64,000 bases of DNA, taken from Jeongeupia naejangsanensis (GTDB lineage: Bacteria; Pseudomonadota; Gammaproteobacteria; Burkholderiales; Chitinibacteraceae). This document shows, piece after piece, positions 1-8,740 of the stretch. The first letter of the stretch is position 1; each line of letters begins with the position of its first letter. The stretch is taken from assembly GCF_016865585.1 (NCBI RefSeq), contig NZ_JAESND010000002.1, positions 1-64,000 on the forward strand, written 5' to 3'. Both the position numbers and the translations under genes were made by a program. The notes beneath the pieces are model-generated. The model was not told the origin of the DNA. It did not search any database and was given only the letters and a program-made list of their open reading frames with translations.

Positions 1-77
1 CGAACAGGACCGTGAAACGACTCAGCGCCGATGATAGTGCGGGTTCCCGTGTGAAAGTAGGTCATCGCCAGACTCCC
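1..77 (+). rRNA. rrf: 5S ribosomal RNA, 3' part
   Basis: The first ~77 bases match the 3' half of a proteobacterial 5S rRNA: the GTGAAACGAC/AGCGCCGATG.TAGTG core, the hairpin around GGGTTCCC, and the closing GTAGGTCATCGCCAG block. The 5' part lies outside the window. A strong terminator follows at once, so this is the end of an rRNA operon. The exact 3' end is uncertain by a few bases. Confidence 0.9.
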
Positions 78-82
78 AATGC

Positions 83-117
83 AAACCCCCTGCAGCTACG
101 CTGCAGGGGGTTTTTGC
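83..117 (+). terminator. Rho-independent terminator of the rRNA operon
   Basis: A 14-bp perfect stem (83-96 with 100-113) has a 3-base TAC loop and runs into a T-tract (TTTTTGCTTT). It lies a few bases after the 5S 3' end. Confidence 0.92.
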
Positions 118-184
118 TTTGGATTTTTCAAGCATGCTGGCCTTCGCAAACATTCAGGTCGCCGTTTGCCGGTGCCGTACGGCT

Positions 185-214
185 TTGAATTTTCCTACTC
201 CCCAGTGCTAGATT
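185..214 (+). promoter_or_regulatory. Possible sigma-70 promoter of the LPMO gene
   Basis: TTGAAT (185-190), an 18-base spacer and TAGATT (209-214) form a moderate sigma-70 match, in the only gap between the rRNA terminator and the LPMO gene. It is a motif match only; nothing else in 118-340 looks like a gene. Confidence 0.35.
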
Positions 215-340
215 GTCTCGCTTTCAAAGTCTAAGTTCATGATTTTGAAAGCTAATCAAGATGGCGCGCAAACGGGCCGATCTGCTTTCCTGATCGCCCG
301 ATTTGCCCTGTTGCCTGAATAAAGTCTGGAGGAGACGAGG

Positions 341-1585
341 ATGAAGCTGTACTGGAGTGCGTTGTTTTTGCCGTTTTTTTCGCTGGTACCCAATCTGGCG
401 CTTGCACATGGCTCGATGGAAGTGCCAGTCAGCCGTGTACTGAACTGCTTCAAGGAAGGTCCCGAAGCCCCGCAATCGGCTGCCTGCCAGGCTGCCGTTG
501 CCATTTCGGGCCCGCAGATGCTGTATGACTGGAATGGCGTGAACCAGTTACCTAATGGCAACCATCAGGCATTTGTTCCGGATGGCCAGCTGTGCGGCGG
601 CGGCAAGTCGAACTATGCCGGTCTGAACCTTGCCCGTACCGACTGGGTCAGTTCGCCGATCGCGCCGGATGCCAACGGCAATTTCGAGTTCATCTACAAC
701 GCCCCGGCGACGCATGCCACGAAGAACTGGGTGTTTTATGTAACCAAGGACGGCTGGGATCAGACACAGCCGCTGAAGTGGAGCGATCTGGAGAAGTTCT
801 GCGAACTGGGCAATACCGCGCCGGATGCGACCAAGCGCTATCACCTGACCTGCCCGCTGCCGAAGAACAAGACCGGCGCGCACATCATCTACAACACCTG
901 GCAGCGTTCGGACAGCGCCGAAGCGTTCTATTCGTGCTCCGACGTCCGCTTCTCGGCCGTCGTGTCGACCTACAAGGAACTGGGACAGATCCGCGCCTCG
1001 CAGGATCTGGCTTCGGATACCAAGGTGACGCTGCGTCTGTTCGACGCCAACGGCGGCGACCTCGAGTCGATCAGTGCCGTGATGAGCTGGGACAGCGTGA
1101 CCGGTGCGGAAATGTTCCGTGCTGCCAACTGGCCGTACTACCTGGCCAAGGCGATCAACAGCGCATCGCGTTACATCGTTGCCGGCGTGCTCAACAGCGG
1201 TGGCGCCGTGGTACCGGAGCAGAACGCGACGACCAACCGCGTCTATTCGCGTGACGGCAAGTCGTATACCTACGCGATCGATGTTGCTGGCGCGACCGTG
1301 CCGACGCCGACCCCGACCCCGACCCCGACTCCGACTCCGACTCCGACTCCGGTTCCGACTCCGGTTCCGACTCCGGTTCCGACTCCGGTTCCGACCCCGG
1401 TTCCGACTCCGGCACCTTCGTCGAATTGCGCGGCAGCTTGGGTTGCCGGTACGACGTACGCTAATCCGGGTACGACCGTCAGCTACCTCGGCCACAACTA
1501 CAAAAACAAGTGGTGGACGGTGGGCGATGACCCGAGCAAGTCCGGTCAGTGGGGCGTTTGGCAGGACCTTGGTGTCTGCAAATAA
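341..1585 (+). CDS. Secreted AA10 lytic polysaccharide monooxygenase with C-terminal chitin-binding module
   Basis: A copper enzyme that oxidatively cleaves glycosidic bonds in crystalline polysaccharide, probably chitin. A 22-residue signal peptide ends in LALA, leaving His23 as the mature N-terminus. His23 and His125 (in APATHATKNW) fit the AA10 histidine brace. The AA10 domain covers about residues 23-215. A second beta-rich domain (about 216-315) recalls the middle domain of GbpA-like proteins. A Pro-Thr/Pro-Val linker (about 320-358) follows. The last ~50 residues, with NCAAAW, TTVSYLGHNYKNKWWT and W..LG.C, form a CBM5/12-type chitin-binding module. GGAGGAG lies just before the ATG. The gene is monocistronic, between two terminators. 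Substrate (chitin versus cellulose) is inferred from the binding module. Confidence 0.93.
   Translation: MKLYWSALFLPFFSLVPNLALAHGSMEVPVSRVLNCFKEGPEAPQSAACQAAVAISGPQMLYDWNGVNQLPNGNHQAFVPDGQLCGGGKSNYAGLNLARTDWVSSPIAPDANGNFEFIYNAPATHATKNWVFYVTKDGWDQTQPLKWSDLEKFCELGNTAPDATKRYHLTCPLPKNKTGAHIIYNTWQRSDSAEAFYSCSDVRFSAVVSTYKELGQIRASQDLASDTKVTLRLFDANGGDLESISAVMSWDSVTGAEMFRAANWPYYLAKAINSASRYIVAGVLNSGGAVVPEQNATTNRVYSRDGKSYTYAIDVAGATVPTPTPTPTPTPTPTPTPVPTPVPTPVPTPVPTPVPTPAPSSNCAAAWVAGTTYANPGTTVSYLGHNYKNKWWTVGDDPSKSGQWGVWQDLGVCK
1301..1412 (+). repeat. Hexa-/dodecanucleotide tandem repeat encoding the LPMO linker
   Basis: Tandem CCGACY units, changing halfway to CCGACTCCGGTT units, encode the (PT)n and (PTPV)n linker between catalytic and chitin-binding domains. 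The near-identical units make linker length prone to slippage. Confidence 0.9.
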
Positions 1586-1606
1586 GTCCCGGTAGTCATG
1601 ATGTGC

Positions 1607-1636
1607 AAAGCCCTCCGCTACGGAGGGCTTTTTTTT
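1607..1636 (+). terminator. Rho-independent terminator after the LPMO gene
   Basis: AGCCCTCCG (1609-1617), loop CTA and CGGAGGGCT (1621-1629) are followed by a T-run reaching 1636. Confidence 0.9.
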
Positions 1637-1668
1637 CGTGCGCACCTATATTTCTATGGATTTCGAAT

Positions 1669-1713
1669 TTGTCCGAGATCAAGAATGTTTTATAATTTCA
1701 GGAAATACTGAAA
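1669..1713 (+). promoter_or_regulatory. Sigma-70 promoter with overlapping palindromic operator
   Basis: TTGTCC (1669-1674), a 16-base spacer and a perfect TATAAT (1691-1696) lie upstream of the GbsR/MarR gene. An inverted repeat TTTCAG-N6-CTGAAA (1696-1713) starts on the last base of the -10 and covers the expected transcription start. This suits an operator at which the downstream regulator represses itself and the cyd operon. The binding protein is inferred. Confidence 0.6.
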
Positions 1714-1730
1714 ATACAGGAACTGCTGGA

Positions 1731-2285
1731 ATGATGTCGCCGCTGACCGAACGCTTTGTCTTGCATTTCGGGGAAATGGGGAGCCGCTGGGGCGTGAACC
1801 GCACCGTCGGGCAGATCTATGCCCTGTTGTTCCTGTCATCGAAACCGCTCAATGCCGACGAGATCGGCGAGGCACTCGGGTTCTCGCGCTCCAATGTCAG
1901 CATGGGGCTGAAGGAGCTGCAGGCCTGGCATCTGGTGCGTTTGCTGCACCAGACCGGCGATCGCCGCGAGTACTTCGAAACGCCAAAAGACGTCTGGGAC
2001 ATTTTCCGAACGCTGGCCGAGGAAAAACGGCGGCGCGAAATCGAGCCGACGCTGTCACTGCTGCGCGACGCGCTGCTCGAAAGTGCGGCGGATGACGATG
2101 AACGTCACGCCCAGGCGCGCATGCGCGAAATGCATGATCTGATCGAAATGACGACGGGCTGGTTCGACGAGGTCCATCGCCTGTCACCGGAGACGCTGCA
2201 GAAGCTGATGCGGCTGGGCGCGCGCGTCACCAAACTGCTGGAGATGGCCGATCGGCTTCGTCTCGGTGGCAAGGAGCCTGTATGA
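1731..2285 (+). CDS. GbsR/MarR-family transcriptional regulator
   Basis: A winged-helix DNA-binding protein of 184 residues. The N-terminal ~90 residues hold the HTH (ADEIGEALGFSRSNVSMGLKELQ) and wing (GDRREYFET). The C-terminal half is helical and charged and probably dimerises. I start it at ATG 1731 because the -10 box lies at 1691-1696, which excludes the longer reading from 1638; ATG 1734 is also possible. Its stop overlaps the start of cydP by four bases (ATGA), so it is translationally coupled to the cytochrome bd operon and probably controls it. The effector is unknown. Confidence 0.85.
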   Translation: MMSPLTERFVLHFGEMGSRWGVNRTVGQIYALLFLSSKPLNADEIGEALGFSRSNVSMGLKELQAWHLVRLLHQTGDRREYFETPKDVWDIFRTLAEEKRRREIEPTLSLLRDALLESAADDDERHAQARMREMHDLIEMTTGWFDEVHRLSPETLQKLMRLGARVTKLLEMADRLRLGGKEPV

Positions 2286-2509
2286 AGCGCAGAACCGGCC
2301 TGCCGCTGTGGATGGAAATCACCATCATGCTGCTGATCAAGTGCTTGCTGCTCTACGGCGCGTGGCGGCTGTGGTTCTCGGCACCGCTCGCCAAAAAAAT
2401 GACCGTTCCGGATGCCGCAATCAGTCAGCAACTGCTTGGCCAGCCGGCATCCACCACCGAATCCCGCTCAACCGCTCCTGGAGAAAACACGAATGCTACC
2501 CGCCGCTGA
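2282..2509 (+). CDS. cydP: Cytochrome bd oxidase small accessory subunit CydP
   Basis: A 75-residue protein with one membrane helix near the N-terminus (about residues 10-33, [22 protein letters not shown]) and a polar, low-complexity tail. This is the layout of the CydP family found before cydAB in many betaproteobacteria. It overlaps the upstream regulator by four bases and runs 17 bases into cydA, so the three genes are tightly coupled. A role in assembly or stability of the oxidase is known for relatives and inferred here. Confidence 0.8.
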   Translation: MKRRTGLPLWMEITIMLLIKCLLLYGAWRLWFSAPLAKKMTVPDAAISQQLLGQPASTTESRSTAPGENTNATRR

Positions 2510-4067
2510 TGTGGTGGAGCTTTCGCGGCTGCAATTTGGCCTGACCGCGATGTTCCACTTTCTGTTTGTGCCGCTGACACTGGGTCTGTCATGGATCCTC
2601 GTGATTTGTGAGTCGGTCTATGTGATGACCGGCCAGCAGGTCTACAAGGACATGACCCGCTTCTGGGGCAAGCTGTTCGGCATCAATTTCGCCATGGGCG
2701 TGACGACCGGGATGACGCTCGAATTCCAGTTCGGCACCAACTGGGCGTACTACTCGCACTATGTCGGGGACATCTTTGGCGTGCCACTGGCCATCGAAGG
2801 GCTGATGGCGTTCTTCCTCGAGTCGACCTTCGTCGGCCTGTTCTTCTTCGGCTGGGACCGATTGTCCAAAGGCCAGCATTTGTGCGTGACCTTCCTCGTG
2901 GCGCTGGGCTCCAATCTGTCGGCACTTTGGATTCTGATCGCCAACGGCTGGATGCAGAACCCGGTCGGGGCGGTGTTCAACCCGGAAACGATGCGGATGG
3001 AGCTCGCCAGCCTGGGCGAGGTGTTCTTCAATCCGGTGGCGCAGGTCAAGTTTGTCCATACCGTCGCCGCCGGCTACGTTGCTGCGTCGATGTTCGTACT
3101 CGGCGTGTCGGCCTGGTATCTGCTGAAGGCCCGTGATACCGGCTTTGCGCTGCGTTCGTTCGCGATCGCCGCCGGCTTCGGCCTTGCGTCGACGTTGTCG
3201 GTCGCGGTGCTGGGGGACGAGTCCGGCTACACCGCCGGCGAAGTACAGAAGGTCAAGATGGCCGCGATCGAAGCCGAGTGGGAAACCCAGCCGGCACCGG
3301 CGTCGTTCAACCTGTTCGCGATTCCGGATCAGGAGAACGAGCGCAACCATTACGAGGTGAAGATCCCGTATGTGCTCGGGCTGATCGCGACGCGCTCGCT
3401 GGACAAGGAAGTCACCGGCATCAAGGACCTGAAAGTCGAGCACGAAGTGCGCATTCGCAGCGGCATGCTGGCCTACGACGCCCTGACCAAAATGAAGGCC
3501 GGCGACAAGAGTGAGCCGGTCAAGGCGCAGTTCGCCGCGCACGAGAAGGATCTGGGTTTCGGGTTGCTGCTGAAGAAGTACACGCCGAACGTCGTCGACG
3601 CGACCGAGGTACAGATCAAGGCCGCGGCCAACGATACGATCCCGCAGGTGGCACCGCTGTACTGGTCGTTCCGCGTGATGGTCGGCCTCGGCATGTGGTT
3701 CCTGTTCATCTTTGCCGCGTCGTTCTACTTCCTCGCGCGCCGCAATCTCGCACCGCAGCGCTGGCTGCTCAAGCTCGCGGTCTGGTCGATTCCCCTGCCG
3801 TGGATCGCGATCGAATGCGGCTGGTTCGTTGCCGAGTACGGCCGTCAGCCGTGGACGATTTCGGGCATCCTGCCGACGCGACTTTCGGCGTCGGCGCTGG
3901 AGGCAGGGCAGTTGCATTTCAGCCTCATCGGCCTGATGAGCATCTACATACTGCTGTTTGCGGTCGAGATGTACCTGATGCTCAAGTACATCCGCATCGG
4001 TCCGTCCAGCCTGCACACCGGCCGTTACTTCCGCGAAACCGCAGCCGCACAGCCGCAATCGGCCTGA
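2493..4067 (+). CDS. cydA: Cytochrome bd ubiquinol oxidase subunit I
   Basis: The quinol-oxidising subunit of cytochrome bd, carrying hemes b558, b595 and d in the inner membrane; it reduces O2 to water without proton pumping. It has 524 residues, close to E. coli CydA (522). Recognisable parts are the N-terminal heme histidine ([15 protein letters not shown], His22), [16 protein letters not shown]...[11 protein letters not shown], the conserved VKFVHT histidine region, and [12 protein letters not shown] near the end. The long periplasmic Q-loop is of the E. coli type, not the short CioA type. Start chosen at ATG 2493, preceded by GGAGAAAA; a longer reading from 2412 would lie inside cydP. 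Confidence 0.96.
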   Translation: MLPAADVVELSRLQFGLTAMFHFLFVPLTLGLSWILVICESVYVMTGQQVYKDMTRFWGKLFGINFAMGVTTGMTLEFQFGTNWAYYSHYVGDIFGVPLAIEGLMAFFLESTFVGLFFFGWDRLSKGQHLCVTFLVALGSNLSALWILIANGWMQNPVGAVFNPETMRMELASLGEVFFNPVAQVKFVHTVAAGYVAASMFVLGVSAWYLLKARDTGFALRSFAIAAGFGLASTLSVAVLGDESGYTAGEVQKVKMAAIEAEWETQPAPASFNLFAIPDQENERNHYEVKIPYVLGLIATRSLDKEVTGIKDLKVEHEVRIRSGMLAYDALTKMKAGDKSEPVKAQFAAHEKDLGFGLLLKKYTPNVVDATEVQIKAAANDTIPQVAPLYWSFRVMVGLGMWFLFIFAASFYFLARRNLAPQRWLLKLAVWSIPLPWIAIECGWFVAEYGRQPWTISGILPTRLSASALEAGQLHFSLIGLMSIYILLFAVEMYLMLKYIRIGPSSLHTGRYFRETAAAQPQSA

Positions 4068-4077
4068 GGGATGAACA

Positions 4078-5214
4078 ATGATTGATTACGAAACGCTCAA
4101 GCTGGTCTGGTGGGGGCTGAACGCCGCGCTGCTGATCGGCTTTGCCCTGACTGGCGGCTTCGACCTCGGTGCGGCAGCCTTGCTGCCCTTCGTCGGCAAG
4201 ACCGACGAGGAGCGCCGGGTGGCGATCAACGCGATCGGCCCGACTTGGGAAGGCAACCAGACGTGGCTGATCACTGCCGGGGGGGCGATCTTCGCTGCAT
4301 GGCCGCTGGTGTATGCAGCGGCTTTCTCGGTGTTCTACATCGCCTTCATGCTGTTGCTGTTCGCGCTGTTCCTGCGCCCGGTCGGTTTCGACTACCGCAG
4401 CAAGGTCGCCGATCCGCGCTGGCGTACGACATGGGACTGGGGCCTGTTCATCGGTGGACTGGTGCCGGCCATCCTGTGCGGCGTAGCGATCGGCAATCTG
4501 TTCGTCGGCCTGTCGTTCCAGTTCGACGATTCGATGCGCGTCAGTTACGGCGCCGGTTTCTTCGCACTGCTCAATCCGTTCTCGCTGTTTTGCGGTCTGG
4601 TGTCGTTGTCGATGCTGTTGCTGCACGGGGCCACCTTCCTTCACCTGCGTACCGACGCGCATGTCCAGCGCCGTGCCCGCACCGCCGTGATGGTCTGGGG
4701 GCTGGTCACGGCGCTGCTGTTTGCATTGGGCGGCGTCTGGATCAAGCAAATGGCCGGACTGCATCTGGTCCAGATCGGCGACGTCAACGGCGTGATCACG
4801 CCGTTGTCGAAGTCGGTGCAGGCGGGCGAGGGAGCTTGGCTGACGAACTTCCACACGTGGCCGCAAGCCTGGCTGGCCCCGATCGCCGGTATCGGCGGCG
4901 CCTTGCTGGCCGCGCTGGCCGGGCTCTTGCGCTGGCGCTGGCCGGCATTCCTTGCCAGTGGTCTGGCGATTGTCGGCATCATCGTGACGGCCGGCCTGGC
5001 GCTGTTTCCCTTCGTGCTGCCGTCGTCACTGGATCTCAACTCCAGTCTGACGGTGTGGGACTCGGTGTCCAGCCAGAAGACGCTGGGGATCATGCTGGGC
5101 GTGGTCCTCGTGTTCCTGCCGCTGATCTCGATCTATACCACCTGGGTTTACCGGGTGATGCGCGGTACGGTCACCATTGACCGGATCCGTAGAGAAACCC
5201 ATACGAGCTACTGA
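4078..5214 (+). CDS. cydB: Cytochrome bd ubiquinol oxidase subunit II
   Basis: The second large membrane subunit of cytochrome bd, structurally related to CydA but without the full heme ligand set. It has 378 residues with about eight hydrophobic helices. The family motif [12 protein letters not shown] and an early [13 protein letters not shown] match CydB. It starts ten bases after cydA stops and is followed eleven bases later by cydX. Confidence 0.96.
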   Translation: MIDYETLKLVWWGLNAALLIGFALTGGFDLGAAALLPFVGKTDEERRVAINAIGPTWEGNQTWLITAGGAIFAAWPLVYAAAFSVFYIAFMLLLFALFLRPVGFDYRSKVADPRWRTTWDWGLFIGGLVPAILCGVAIGNLFVGLSFQFDDSMRVSYGAGFFALLNPFSLFCGLVSLSMLLLHGATFLHLRTDAHVQRRARTAVMVWGLVTALLFALGGVWIKQMAGLHLVQIGDVNGVITPLSKSVQAGEGAWLTNFHTWPQAWLAPIAGIGGALLAALAGLLRWRWPAFLASGLAIVGIIVTAGLALFPFVLPSSLDLNSSLTVWDSVSSQKTLGIMLGVVLVFLPLISIYTTWVYRVMRGTVTIDRIRRETHTSY

Positions 5215-5225
5215 GGAGCCCCCAT

Positions 5226-5393
5226 ATGTGGTATTTCGCCTGGATACTGGGCCTCGCCGCGGCGCTGGCTTTCGGCATCATCAACGTGATGTGGCTGGAA
5301 AGTCATTTCGCCTTCCGCGAACGCTATGAAGACAAGGTCAACGACCGCTTCAAGGATGCGCAAGGCAAGCGCCGGAAACGCAAGCAGCGTTGA
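5226..5393 (+). CDS. cydX: Cytochrome bd small subunit CydX
   Basis: A 55-residue protein beginning MWYFAWILGLAAALAFGIIN, the signature of CydX/YbgT, a single-helix subunit that stabilises the heme site of CydAB. After the helix (about residues 3-24) comes a charged tail rich in Lys and Arg (GKRRKRKQR). GAGGAGCCCC precedes the ATG. It is the last gene of the cyd operon. Confidence 0.92.
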   Translation: MWYFAWILGLAAALAFGIINVMWLESHFAFRERYEDKVNDRFKDAQGKRRKRKQR

Positions 5394-5401
5394 GGGATGG
5401 C

Positions 5402-5424
5402 AGGCGGGCTTCGGCCCGCCTTTT
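5402..5424 (+). terminator. Terminator of the cyd operon
   Basis: GGCGGGC, a TTCG-containing loop and GCCCGCC are followed by TTTTC, nine bases after the cydX stop. Nothing gene-like is seen from here to 5585. Confidence 0.85.
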
Positions 5425-5585
5425 CATTGGAGGGAAAGCGGGTCAGCCCGAGGGCCGTCTCGCAATGGCTGTGGACTCGGCCGATACTGAAACGGGAACG
5501 CAACGAACATCAACGAGAACCGGCAGCAGCCCGGCATCACGCGCCGGCCTGACACGCAGCGGTTCCTTGGAAAAGGGGAGCGCAG

Positions 5586-6659
5586 ATGCAGGGAACGAGG
5601 CTGATGGGTCTGGCCGTCCTTGGTGGCATGCTGGCCCCGCTCCATGCCGCCGAGACGGTGTTTCTGCCGGCAAGAATCGGTTTCGACGATGTCGAGGTCC
5701 TGTTCGTCAATCGGGGGGAGACACCGGAGGTCTTCGTTCCGCCGGCGCAACTGGTGTGCCCCGGTGGCGTCGATTGCAGCACCAGCGAGCAGGCACCGAT
5801 GCAGTTGTCACCCGCGTCGGCCAAGGTTGTCCGTTATCGGCCGGTTGTCGAGCCCCCGAAGGCAGACCCGCCCGATTCACCCGTGGTGGCCGAGGCGCCA
5901 CCGCAATTGGCGGCGGACCGGCAGATCCGCAATACCTCGCTGGCCGACTACAAGCCGCAGCGCTTCTCGGCCTACGAGCCCATGTACATTGTCGTTGATC
6001 CCTCGCTTGACGATGCGCGCTTCCAGTTCAGCTTCAAATACCAGTTTTTCGATCCGGAGAACGACTACGTTCAGCGCCATCCCTGGCTGGCCGGGTTGCG
6101 TTTTGCCTATACCCAGACGTCGCTCTGGGATATCGGCGAAGACTCCAGCCCTTTCTTCGATACCAGCTACCAGCCCGAGTTCTATTACGAGCAGGCCAAC
6201 GTTCTCGTGCTTCCCGGCGTTAGCCGCACCGACGTGGCCGTTGGCTACCGGCACGAATCGAACGGGCAGGGGGGCGCTGCATCGCGGAGCCTGAACCAGC
6301 TTTTCATCCGGCCGAGCTTCCTGTTTGGCGACCAGCAGGGCTGGAATCTGCTGTTCCAGCCGATGATCTACACCTATCTGGGCAGCCTGTCGGACAATCC
6401 GGACATTGCCGACTACCGTGGGTACGTCGATTGGCGCTTGCGGGCCGGCGATACGCAGGGCTGGATGGTTTCGACACTGGCGCGCCTTGGCAAGGGCGGA
6501 AAGGGCGGTGTCGAGCTGAACCTGAGCTACCCATTGCGGGCGTTTGCCGGGATGGATCTGTATGCCTACCTGCAGTACTGGAACGGCTATGGGGAGAGCC
6601 TGCGCACCTACGACGAAAATACCCAGAGCCTGCGCTTCGGCGTGAGCTTCACCCGCTGA
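5586..6659 (+). CDS. pldA: Outer-membrane phospholipase A (OMPLA)
   Basis: An outer-membrane beta-barrel lipase that hydrolyses phospholipids misplaced in the outer leaflet. A signal peptide (about residues 1-21) is followed by a ~100-residue low-complexity region, then the barrel (about 140-357), ending in the C-terminal pattern LRFGVSFTR. The catalytic motif YRHESNGQGG...SRSLNQL carries His223, Ser225 and Asn237, matching the His-Ser-Asn triad of E. coli PldA. The acidic residue between His and Ser is Glu rather than Asp. It is longer than E. coli PldA (289 residues) because of the N-terminal extension. AAAAGGGGAG precedes the start. Confidence 0.88.
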   Translation: MQGTRLMGLAVLGGMLAPLHAAETVFLPARIGFDDVEVLFVNRGETPEVFVPPAQLVCPGGVDCSTSEQAPMQLSPASAKVVRYRPVVEPPKADPPDSPVVAEAPPQLAADRQIRNTSLADYKPQRFSAYEPMYIVVDPSLDDARFQFSFKYQFFDPENDYVQRHPWLAGLRFAYTQTSLWDIGEDSSPFFDTSYQPEFYYEQANVLVLPGVSRTDVAVGYRHESNGQGGAASRSLNQLFIRPSFLFGDQQGWNLLFQPMIYTYLGSLSDNPDIADYRGYVDWRLRAGDTQGWMVSTLARLGKGGKGGVELNLSYPLRAFAGMDLYAYLQYWNGYGESLRTYDENTQSLRFGVSFTR

Positions 6660-6730
6660 GGCCGCGATGCTAAAGTCGGGGTCCGCACCAAAATGGTGAA
6701 CGTGGCGGCTTCGCACCGCCTTGCAAACGC

Positions 6731-7885
6731 ATGAAAGCCCTGATCGATCCGGCCCGCTGGCCACGCCGCTTGTTCCGTTTTGTTCCGCCGCCTCCGACGG
6801 TCGGCCACCTCGAGCGCTGGCGCGCCGTCGGCTTTGCCTTGCTGGCGATTTTGATCTGCGGCCTGGTCACCCATGCCTTGCTCGGCCCGGCATTGCTGCC
6901 TTGGTTGGTGGCGTCGATGGGGGCTGCCTCGGTGATCATCTTTGCCATGCCCAGCAGCCCGGTCGGGCAACCGTGGGCATTGGTGGGCGGGCAGATGGTG
7001 TCAGCGCTGATCGGCGTCGCGAGCCTGCGATGGCTGGGGCCATGGTTGCCACTCGAACTGGTTGCGGCGCTGGCGGTGGCGCTGTCGATTGCGGCCATGC
7101 TGTACGCGCGCTGCCTGCATCCGCCCGGTGGCGCGACTGCGCTGACTGCGGTCTTCGGTGGTGATGCGGTGGTCCATCTCGGTTTCGGTTTTGTCTGGAT
7201 GCCGGTGCTGGTGAATGCGCTGATCCTGCTGGCTGTGGCGTTGATCGCCAACAACAGCGTGCGCGGACGCCGTTACCCGCTGGCCCGTGCGCAGGAGAAT
7301 CCGCACGGGACGCGTGACCCGGTGCCGACTGCGCGTGTCGGCCTGCGCGAGGCTGATCTGGATGCCGCGATGCGTGAACTCGGCGAGATGGTCGACGTCA
7401 GTGCCGAAGAACTGGGCAATATCGTGGCACGCGCCGAACGTCACGCATATGCGCGCCAATGGGGTGAACTTGACTGCAGCCAGCTGATGTCGCGCGATCT
7501 GGTGACCCTGCCGTGCGGCGCGCTGGCGAGCGAGGCATGGGCGCTGCTCCGTCGGCACCGGATCGGTGCCTTGCCGGTGATCGATCCCGAAACCGGCCGG
7601 ATCGCAGGCGTTGTTGCGCTGGTCGATTTCCTAAAGCACATCGAGGCCGATAACGAGCTGGCGCTGCCGCAGCACAGGCATCCCGGGCTGAAGGTGGACA
7701 GCCTGATGAGCCGCGATCCCGTGACGGTGTCGCAGGCAACACCGGTACACGAACTCGTACCTTTGATGGCCGACCGGGGGCTGCATCGTCTGCCGGTCGT
7801 CGACGACGATGGCCGTCTCGTCGGCATGGTGACGCAATCGGATCTGATTGCCGCCCTGTCTCAGCAGGGTATGTCACGATCCTGA
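6731..7885 (+). CDS. HPP-family membrane protein with tandem CBS domains
   Basis: The N-terminal half holds about four hydrophobic helices (residues 33-172) with the motif that names the family (CLHPPGGATALTAV, His130-Pro131-Pro132) and MPSSPVGQPWALVGGQ. The C-terminal half (about 240-382) holds two CBS domains (SRDLVTLPCGA... and SRDPVTVSQAT...GLHRLPVVDDDGRLVGMVT), usually sensors of adenine nucleotides. Some HPP proteins have been linked to nitrite transport, but the substrate here is unknown. The start has no clear ribosome site. Confidence 0.85.
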   Translation: MKALIDPARWPRRLFRFVPPPPTVGHLERWRAVGFALLAILICGLVTHALLGPALLPWLVASMGAASVIIFAMPSSPVGQPWALVGGQMVSALIGVASLRWLGPWLPLELVAALAVALSIAAMLYARCLHPPGGATALTAVFGGDAVVHLGFGFVWMPVLVNALILLAVALIANNSVRGRRYPLARAQENPHGTRDPVPTARVGLREADLDAAMRELGEMVDVSAEELGNIVARAERHAYARQWGELDCSQLMSRDLVTLPCGALASEAWALLRRHRIGALPVIDPETGRIAGVVALVDFLKHIEADNELALPQHRHPGLKVDSLMSRDPVTVSQATPVHELVPLMADRGLHRLPVVDDDGRLVGMVTQSDLIAALSQQGMSRS

Positions 7886-7951
7886 ATTCCGCCTCCAGCT
7901 TACGTTCCCATTGGATTCGGTACGTTTATCGGGAAATATCTTACGAAATTG

Positions 7952-8010
7952 TTGCGCCTGCGCAATTCGCTTACGTCGTGTTCTTGGGTATGATGGTTAC
8001 ATTGTGTAAC
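7952..8010 (+). promoter_or_regulatory. Promoter region with two perfect palindromes before the lipoprotein gene
   Basis: TTGCGC-CT-GCGCAA (7952-7965) lies upstream of a TATGAT -10-like box (7989-7994). GTTACA-TTG-TGTAAC (7996-8010) lies just downstream of it, over the expected transcription start. The second palindrome would suit a repressor operator. No regulator is adjacent, and the -35 is weak. Confidence 0.45.
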
Positions 8011-8060
8011 ACGCCGTTTGAGTGTCCGGTTGGGCACGGTGGCACTGACTAGGAGATCCG

Positions 8061-8678
8061 ATGCGTTATCTGAAACAGACTGGTGTGCTGCTGTTGATGG
8101 CCGCAGGATTGAGCGCCTGCGGCAAGGGTGGCGACAGCGAAGAGGCGGCCGTGAAGGTCGATCAGGCTGAAATCATCAGTGCGATCAACAACGAGCTGTT
8201 TACCGCCGAACTGAGCTGCATTCCGATGCCGGTACGCTTTGCCGAGCCCGTCGACAAGGATTTTGCCAAGCTGACCGAACCGAACGGTGCGCAACTGGCC
8301 GCACTGGTCAAGGTGGGGCTGATCAAGGCGGTGAAGGCCGATGGTGGCAAGGTCGAATTCGAACCGACCGATGCCGGCCGCGAAGCCTACACGGGGCTTG
8401 CCGACCCTGCTGGTCCGGGATTCTGCAGTGGCTCGCTGGAAGTCGACAAGATCGTCGAGGACAAGGCCGACGAAGAGCGCAGCGATTTCCGTCGCCATCA
8501 TGTCCGCTATACCTACAAGATCAACACACCGGTTGCCTGGCAGGCTGATGCTGATATCCAGGCCAATTATCCGGCGTTCGCCAAATTGACCGCCGGTGAG
8601 GGCAAGGCCGAGTTCACCGCCGTGATCGAGAGCCGTGGCCAAGGCTGGCGGGTCGATTCACTCGGGAATGCCCAGTAG
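8061..8678 (+). CDS. Predicted lipoprotein of unknown function
   Basis: 205 residues. The lipoprotein signal ends LSAC, giving lipidated Cys20; Gly21-Lys22 follow, with no Asp at +2, so outer-membrane sorting is likely. The mature part is acidic and soluble, with pairs of Cys (LSCIPMP and PGFCSGSLE) that could form a disulfide. I do not recognise the family with confidence. AGGAG precedes the ATG. It stands alone, between the two palindromes upstream and a strong hairpin downstream. Confidence 0.75.
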   Translation: MRYLKQTGVLLLMAAGLSACGKGGDSEEAAVKVDQAEIISAINNELFTAELSCIPMPVRFAEPVDKDFAKLTEPNGAQLAALVKVGLIKAVKADGGKVEFEPTDAGREAYTGLADPAGPGFCSGSLEVDKIVEDKADEERSDFRRHHVRYTYKINTPVAWQADADIQANYPAFAKLTAGEGKAEFTAVIESRGQGWRVDSLGNAQ

Positions 8679-8683
8679 GGGCG

Positions 8684-8733
8684 CCGGCAAATTAAAAAAG
8701 CCCGTCGAATGACGGGCTTTTTTAATTTGCCGG
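8684..8733. terminator. Bidirectional terminator, 23-bp perfect stem
   Basis: 8684-8706 and 8711-8733 are perfect reverse complements around a GAAT loop. The stem holds AAAAAAGCCCGTC / GACGGGCTTTTTT, so either strand gives a GC hairpin with a U-run. It separates the convergent lipoprotein and EAL/HDOD genes. Confidence 0.93.
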
Positions 8734-8740
8734 ATGAAGA

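Noticed and set aside
1301-1412. CRISPR-like array
   Set aside because: The repeats have no spacers and encode the LPMO linker in frame.
548-1645. Long minus-strand open frame opposite the LPMO gene
   Set aside because: It is antisense to a clear AA10 protein, rich in Arg repeats from the linker DNA, and has no domain.
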